A stretch of DNA of 8,846 bases from Psychrilyobacter sp. (GTDB taxonomy: Bacteria; Fusobacteriota; Fusobacteriia; Fusobacteriales; Fusobacteriaceae), in the NCBI GenBank assembly GCA_023145315.1, contig JAGLEA010000202.1, positions 1-8,846 on the forward strand. Direction: 5' to 3'. Below the pieces are notes generated by a model, which was given only the letters and a program-made list of their open reading frames with translations, ran no database searches and had not been told where the DNA came from. The translations under genes and the position numbers were made by a program. This document shows positions 6,155 through 8,846 of the stretch, one piece after another (the first letter of the stretch is position 1; each line of letters opens with the position of its first letter).

Positions 6155-7087
6155 CTACCCCTTATACTCTAAACCAAGATTTCTCATTGATTTTTTAAAA
6201 TCTTCAGGAAGATCTCCTATAATATCCATTTTTTCTCCTGTGATAGGATGATTAAACTCTAATTTTTGTGCATGTAGCATTTGTCTATCAGCTTTTTTAG
6301 AAGTTTTACCATAAACCTCATCTCCTAGTATAGAATGGTTCAGATATTTCATATGCACTCTTATTTGATGTGTTCTTCCAGTTTCTAGATCTATCTTCAA
6401 TAAAGCATAATGTTCTACTTCATCAATTACCTTATAGTTTGTAACGGCTAATCTACCACCATCTCTAACTACAGTCATCTTCTTTCTATCCTTTGAAGAA
6501 CGTCCTATTTCATTTTCTACTCTTCCTTCTTTTGCTCTAAAATTATTTATACATATTGCTAAATATGTTTTCTTTATAGTCTTTTCTTTAAACATCTCTG
6601 TTAATTTAAGATGTGCTTCATTTGATTTGGCAACTATAATAAGTCCAGATGTATTTTTATCTAATCTGTGGACTATCCCTGGTCTCACTACTCCACTTAT
6701 TGTAGAAAGATCTGTTATATGGTGCATAATTGCATTTACTAATGTCCCACTATGATGACCTACTGCTGGATGAATTACCATATTAGACTCTTTATTGATA
6801 ATCACTAGATGTTCATCTTCATATACTATATTTAATGGTATATCTTCTGCCACTACATCCAAAATCTCATCCTCTAGTATTGTTACTTTTATCTCTTCGT
6901 TACCTTTTAGCTTATTACCAGGTCTTGTTTTATTTTTACCTATAATTTCTACCAATTCATTTTCCACTAATTTTAATGTGTACGATCTTGTATATCCTTC
7001 TATTTTTTCACTTAAAAAAGCATCTAGCCTTTTCCCTCTATCTTCAATCTCTGCATTTAATACCAATATTTCTTTTATTTCTCTCAT
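6155..7087 (-). CDS. rluD: RluA/RluD-family 23S rRNA pseudouridine synthase
   Basis: 310 residues. The N-terminal S4 RNA-binding domain covers about 18-75 (starting RLDAFLSEKI). The catalytic domain follows from about 85, with the signature HRLDKNTSGL at 140-149, in which D143 is the catalytic aspartate. Later motifs include TYLAI (174-178) and ETGRTHQIRVHM (236-247 region), all typical of the RluA/RluC/RluD group. The enzyme isomerises specific uridines in large-subunit rRNA. RluD targets helix 69, but the exact site cannot be told from sequence alone, so the family (rluD/ylyB-like) is surer than the symbol. ATG 7085-7087 has AAGGAG at 7095-7100. It follows the membrane protein gene after 33 nt and precedes rnhB, probably in one transcript. 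Confidence 0.93.
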   Translation of the reverse strand: MREIKEILVLNAEIEDRGKRLDAFLSEKIEGYTRSYTLKLVENELVEIIGKNKTRPGNKLKGNEEIKVTILEDEILDVVAEDIPLNIVYEDEHLVIINKESNMVIHPAVGHHSGTLVNAIMHHITDLSTISGVVRPGIVHRLDKNTSGLIIVAKSNEAHLKLTEMFKEKTIKKTYLAICINNFRAKEGRVENEIGRSSKDRKKMTVVRDGGRLAVTNYKVIDEVEHYALLKIDLETGRTHQIRVHMKYLNHSILGDEVYGKTSKKADRQMLHAQKLEFNHPITGEKMDIIGDLPEDFKKSMRNLGLEYKG

Positions 7088-7120
7088 GGTTGATCTCCTT
7101 TTTTATATAATTCGTTCCTT

Positions 7121-8152
7121 CTAATAAAATAATTTTACTAAAACACCACCTAAAACTAGTTGTATGCTCATTAAAACTATGGCAAAATAGATGATTTTTT
7201 TTCCTGATTCAAATAAAGTCTTTAAATTTATCTTACATCCTATACCTACTAAAGCATACATCATAAGATATTTAAACACTTTACTACATATAATTTTTAT
7301 ATTATTAAGTAGATGCAAATAATCTGGATTCCCTATTTTTTCTATTCCAAAAGTGAGTAAAGTAAATATCAAACCCACTAACATAAATCCTTTTACAAAT
7401 AGTGGAAGTTTTGTTTGCTTTACTTTTTTTTCTTGACATTTTTTATTCTTATCTTCTCTTACTTTGTTTTTTTTCTCTTTAAATTTTATCATATATATTA
7501 AAACTAATGGAAATATTAATAATTTCCCCGTTTTTATCAAAAGTGCTAAAGCTAGCCCCTTTTCACCACCAACACTATAGGCTGTAGGTATTATATGAAT
7601 AAATGAACTTAAAACTCCACCAATATAAATCGCTGACTCTAAATTACTAAATTTAAAAAACTCTATAATCACTGGAATTATTAGCATTCCAGTTAAACCC
7701 AGAATATTCATAGCTATGAGGACTAATACAAATTCTTCTTCTAATTGATCTAATACATCTCCTGAGGCTGCAATACTTGCTACACCACCAGATCCCAACA
7801 TCAGTCCAAACTCCTCTTTTCCCATCATTAGTTTTCCTATATACTGACCTGTTAGTAGGAGCATCGTAACCATTAGTATCACAAAAAATATAGTTTTCAT
7901 ACCTAAACTTAAAAGGATTAGATAGTTTAATTTTGCTCCTAACACAATTATTGCTGCTGGTAATATTTTTTTATTAGCGCAGTCAAACCCTGGATAAAAC
8001 TTATGTTTATATCTATTCGGTATCAAGTTCCCAGCTATAATTCCTAATATAAGTGCTACATTCATCTCGTTTAAACTATAAGTTTTAGATATAATTATTG
8101 CTATTATTAATAATAATATTGTAAATATTCCACCTGACAAAATTTTTTTCAA
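7121..8152 (-). CDS. YeiH/PSE-family putative sulfate exporter (UPF0324), divergent
   Basis: 343 residues with about ten hydrophobic segments, the size and layout of the PSE family (COG2855, PF03601; YeiH of E. coli), inner-membrane proteins proposed but not proven to export sulfate or related oxyanions. Family landmarks include PAAIIVLGAKLN (65-76), an SAI-like segment VASIAAS (124-130) before an acidic helix, and GGVLSSFIHIIPTAYSVGG (178-196), where many homologues read G..VH.VAQV. The usual ICG before the SAI motif is absent here (GSGG). A strongly basic, charged loop (about 223-248) separates the two halves and is probably cytoplasmic. The start is a TTG (8150-8152) with a strong GAGGTGAT site 5 nt upstream; an in-frame TAG lies a few codons further up and the next ATG (codon 30) would remove the first membrane segment. 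First gene of the rluD-rnhB operon. Confidence 0.85.
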   Translation of the reverse strand: MKKILSGGIFTILLLIIAIIISKTYSLNEMNVALILGIIAGNLIPNRYKHKFYPGFDCANKKILPAAIIVLGAKLNYLILLSLGMKTIFFVILMVTMLLLTGQYIGKLMMGKEEFGLMLGSGGVASIAASGDVLDQLEEEFVLVLIAMNILGLTGMLIIPVIIEFFKFSNLESAIYIGGVLSSFIHIIPTAYSVGGEKGLALALLIKTGKLLIFPLVLIYMIKFKEKKNKVREDKNKKCQEKKVKQTKLPLFVKGFMLVGLIFTLLTFGIEKIGNPDYLHLLNNIKIICSKVFKYLMMYALVGIGCKINLKTLFESGKKIIYFAIVLMSIQLVLGGVLVKLFY

Positions 8153-8180
8153 ATTATCACCTCGATTTTTTCTACCTAGT

Positions 8181-8189
8181 ATTATATCA
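8181..8189 (-). promoter_or_regulatory. Extended -10 promoter of the yeiH-like operon
   Basis: On the minus strand TGATATAAT gives a perfect -10 TATAAT (8181-8186) with the upstream TG of an extended -10 element. The region 17 nt above is A/T-only with no good -35, which an extended -10 can tolerate. A start point near 8174 would leave a leader of about 20 nt before the TTG start. Confidence 0.7.
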
Positions 8190-8235
8190 TATATATCTAA
8201 AATTTTTATAAAAAGAAATTATAATATTAAAAATA

Positions 8236-8244
8236 TGATATTAT
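8236..8244 (+). promoter_or_regulatory. Extended -10 promoter of yqeC
   Basis: On the plus strand TGATATTAT (8236-8244) is an extended -10 (TG-n-TATTAT) with a predicted start near 8251, about 28 nt before the ATG. Two other TATAAT strings occur: 8220-8225, which could also serve, and 8263-8268, which abuts the AGGAG site and is too close. The -35 is weak in each case. Confidence 0.5.
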
Positions 8245-8278
8245 TAAACATTAAATAAAAATTATAATAGGAGTAATT

Positions 8279-8846
8279 ATGATCGATATAATTAAAAAAG
8301 GTGAGATTATCTCTATCACAGGTGCTGGTGGAAAAACTAGTCTAATCTTCTTTTTAGCAAAAACCCTCTCAAAAAAAGGAAGAGTATTAATAACAACAAC
8401 TACAAAAATTTATATTCCAGAAAAACAATATTTTGAAAAACTATATATAGGGAATTCTGTAGTAATGGGAGATTCTAAAAATATAGTTGTAGAAGGTCGG
8501 GGTACACTAGAAAATAAACTATTAGGGTTGACCTATGATGAGATAGAGGATAGAAAAAAACTATATGATTACATCCTCATAGAAGCAGATGGTTCTAAAA
8601 GAAAGTTGCTAAAAGGATGGAATGATAGTGAACCTTGTATACCCAATTTCACTACATTAACTATAGGTGTTGTTAATTTAAAATCTATAGGTTTGACTAT
8701 AAATAAAGAGAATATCCATAGATTAAAAATCTTTCAAAAAAATACTAGTGAAGCAGTGGGAAAACTTATAACTTCAGATATTCTTATTAAATATATAGAA
8801 ACTGGCAGTTTTTTTCAAAAAATTAATAGTAAAAATATAATTTTTT
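8279..8846 (+). CDS. yqeC: YqeC family, selenium-dependent hydroxylase cofactor protein (3' end outside window)
   Basis: 189 codons are visible and the gene runs off the right edge. An N-terminal P-loop, GAGGKTS (15-21), is followed by TTTTKI (40-45), and then EADGSKRKLLKGW (102-114) with EPCIP (118-122), the family's characteristic ADGSKRxxxK motif. YqeC (TIGR03172) is an NTPase-like protein found with YqeB in genomes that make selenium-dependent molybdenum hydroxylases, such as selenium-dependent xanthine dehydrogenase. Its exact biochemical step is unknown, but the phylogenetic profile links it to the labile selenium cofactor rather than to selenocysteine. ATG 8279-8281 has AGGAG 5 nt upstream (8269-8273). 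It is the only rightward gene in the window and diverges from the yeiH-like gene. Partners such as yqeB, selD or hydroxylase subunits would be expected further right. Confidence 0.9.
   Translation, partial: MIDIIKKGEIISITGAGGKTSLIFFLAKTLSKKGRVLITTTTKIYIPEKQYFEKLYIGNSVVMGDSKNIVVEGRGTLENKLLGLTYDEIEDRKKLYDYILIEADGSKRKLLKGWNDSEPCIPNFTTLTIGVVNLKSIGLTINKENIHRLKIFQKNTSEAVGKLITSDILIKYIETGSFFQKINSKNIIF

Noticed and set aside
6795..7124. Plus-strand open frame of 109 codons opposite rluD
   Set aside because: It covers the S4 domain region of a well-supported pseudouridine synthase gene, and its Ser/Ile/Phe-rich product has no recognisable domain.
1..8846. CRISPR array, tRNA, rRNA, insertion sequence, phage or defence genes
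   Set aside because: I looked for spaced direct repeats, tRNA-like cloverleaf sequence with a CCA end, terminal inverted repeats with a transposase, and defence-type domains, and saw none.

Overview
This is a very AT-rich window, roughly a quarter G+C by eye, and almost entirely coding. Nine complete genes lie on the minus strand (ten with the cold-shock gene) and one truncated gene lies on the plus strand at the right edge. Strong Shine-Dalgarno sites (GGAGG type), tightly packed operons with ATGA overlaps, A/T/Lys/Ile-rich proteins, a lipoprotein, a COG3478-type zinc ribbon and yqeC together suggest an anaerobic low-G+C bacterium. My best guess is the Fusobacteriota (Ilyobacter, Propionigenium, Cetobacterium or Psychrilyobacter type), with a clostridial relative as the alternative. 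That assignment is inference; no rRNA or other marker is present.

Layout, left to right. Positions 1-197 hold two terminators facing each other: a plus-strand one (15-66) for a gene lying mostly or wholly left of the window, and a minus-strand one (146-177) for the cold-shock gene csp (198-398). csp has a consensus sigma-70-type promoter and a leader of about 110 nt. Upstream of it is a 759-residue GH13 (alpha-amylase family) lipoprotein gene (551-2830) with no visible terminator before the csp promoter. Next comes a four-gene operon read leftwards: yraN, a small zinc-ribbon gene, a comF-type gene and an unrecognised 203-residue gene, ending in a compact hairpin terminator (2894-2919). A second four-gene operon, also read leftwards, is a YeiH/PSE-family membrane protein, an rluD-type pseudouridine synthase, rnhB and a GNAT acetyltransferase. 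It ends at a 17-bp perfect hairpin (4809-4848). Positions 8153-8278 are a divergent promoter region, and to its right yqeC (8279 onward) runs off the window.

Most of this is housekeeping: RNA modification, RNA/DNA hybrid removal, a DNA-processing-like operon and a cold-shock protein. The most unusual item is the GH13 lipoprotein. It has the whole family architecture, but the nucleophile Asp position is Lys and several other signature residues are replaced, so it looks like a catalytically dead or re-purposed amylase fold on the cell surface. Second is yqeC, a marker of selenium-dependent molybdenum hydroxylases, whose partners should lie to the right of the window. I see no CRISPR array, insertion sequence, tRNA, rRNA, phage gene or defence system.
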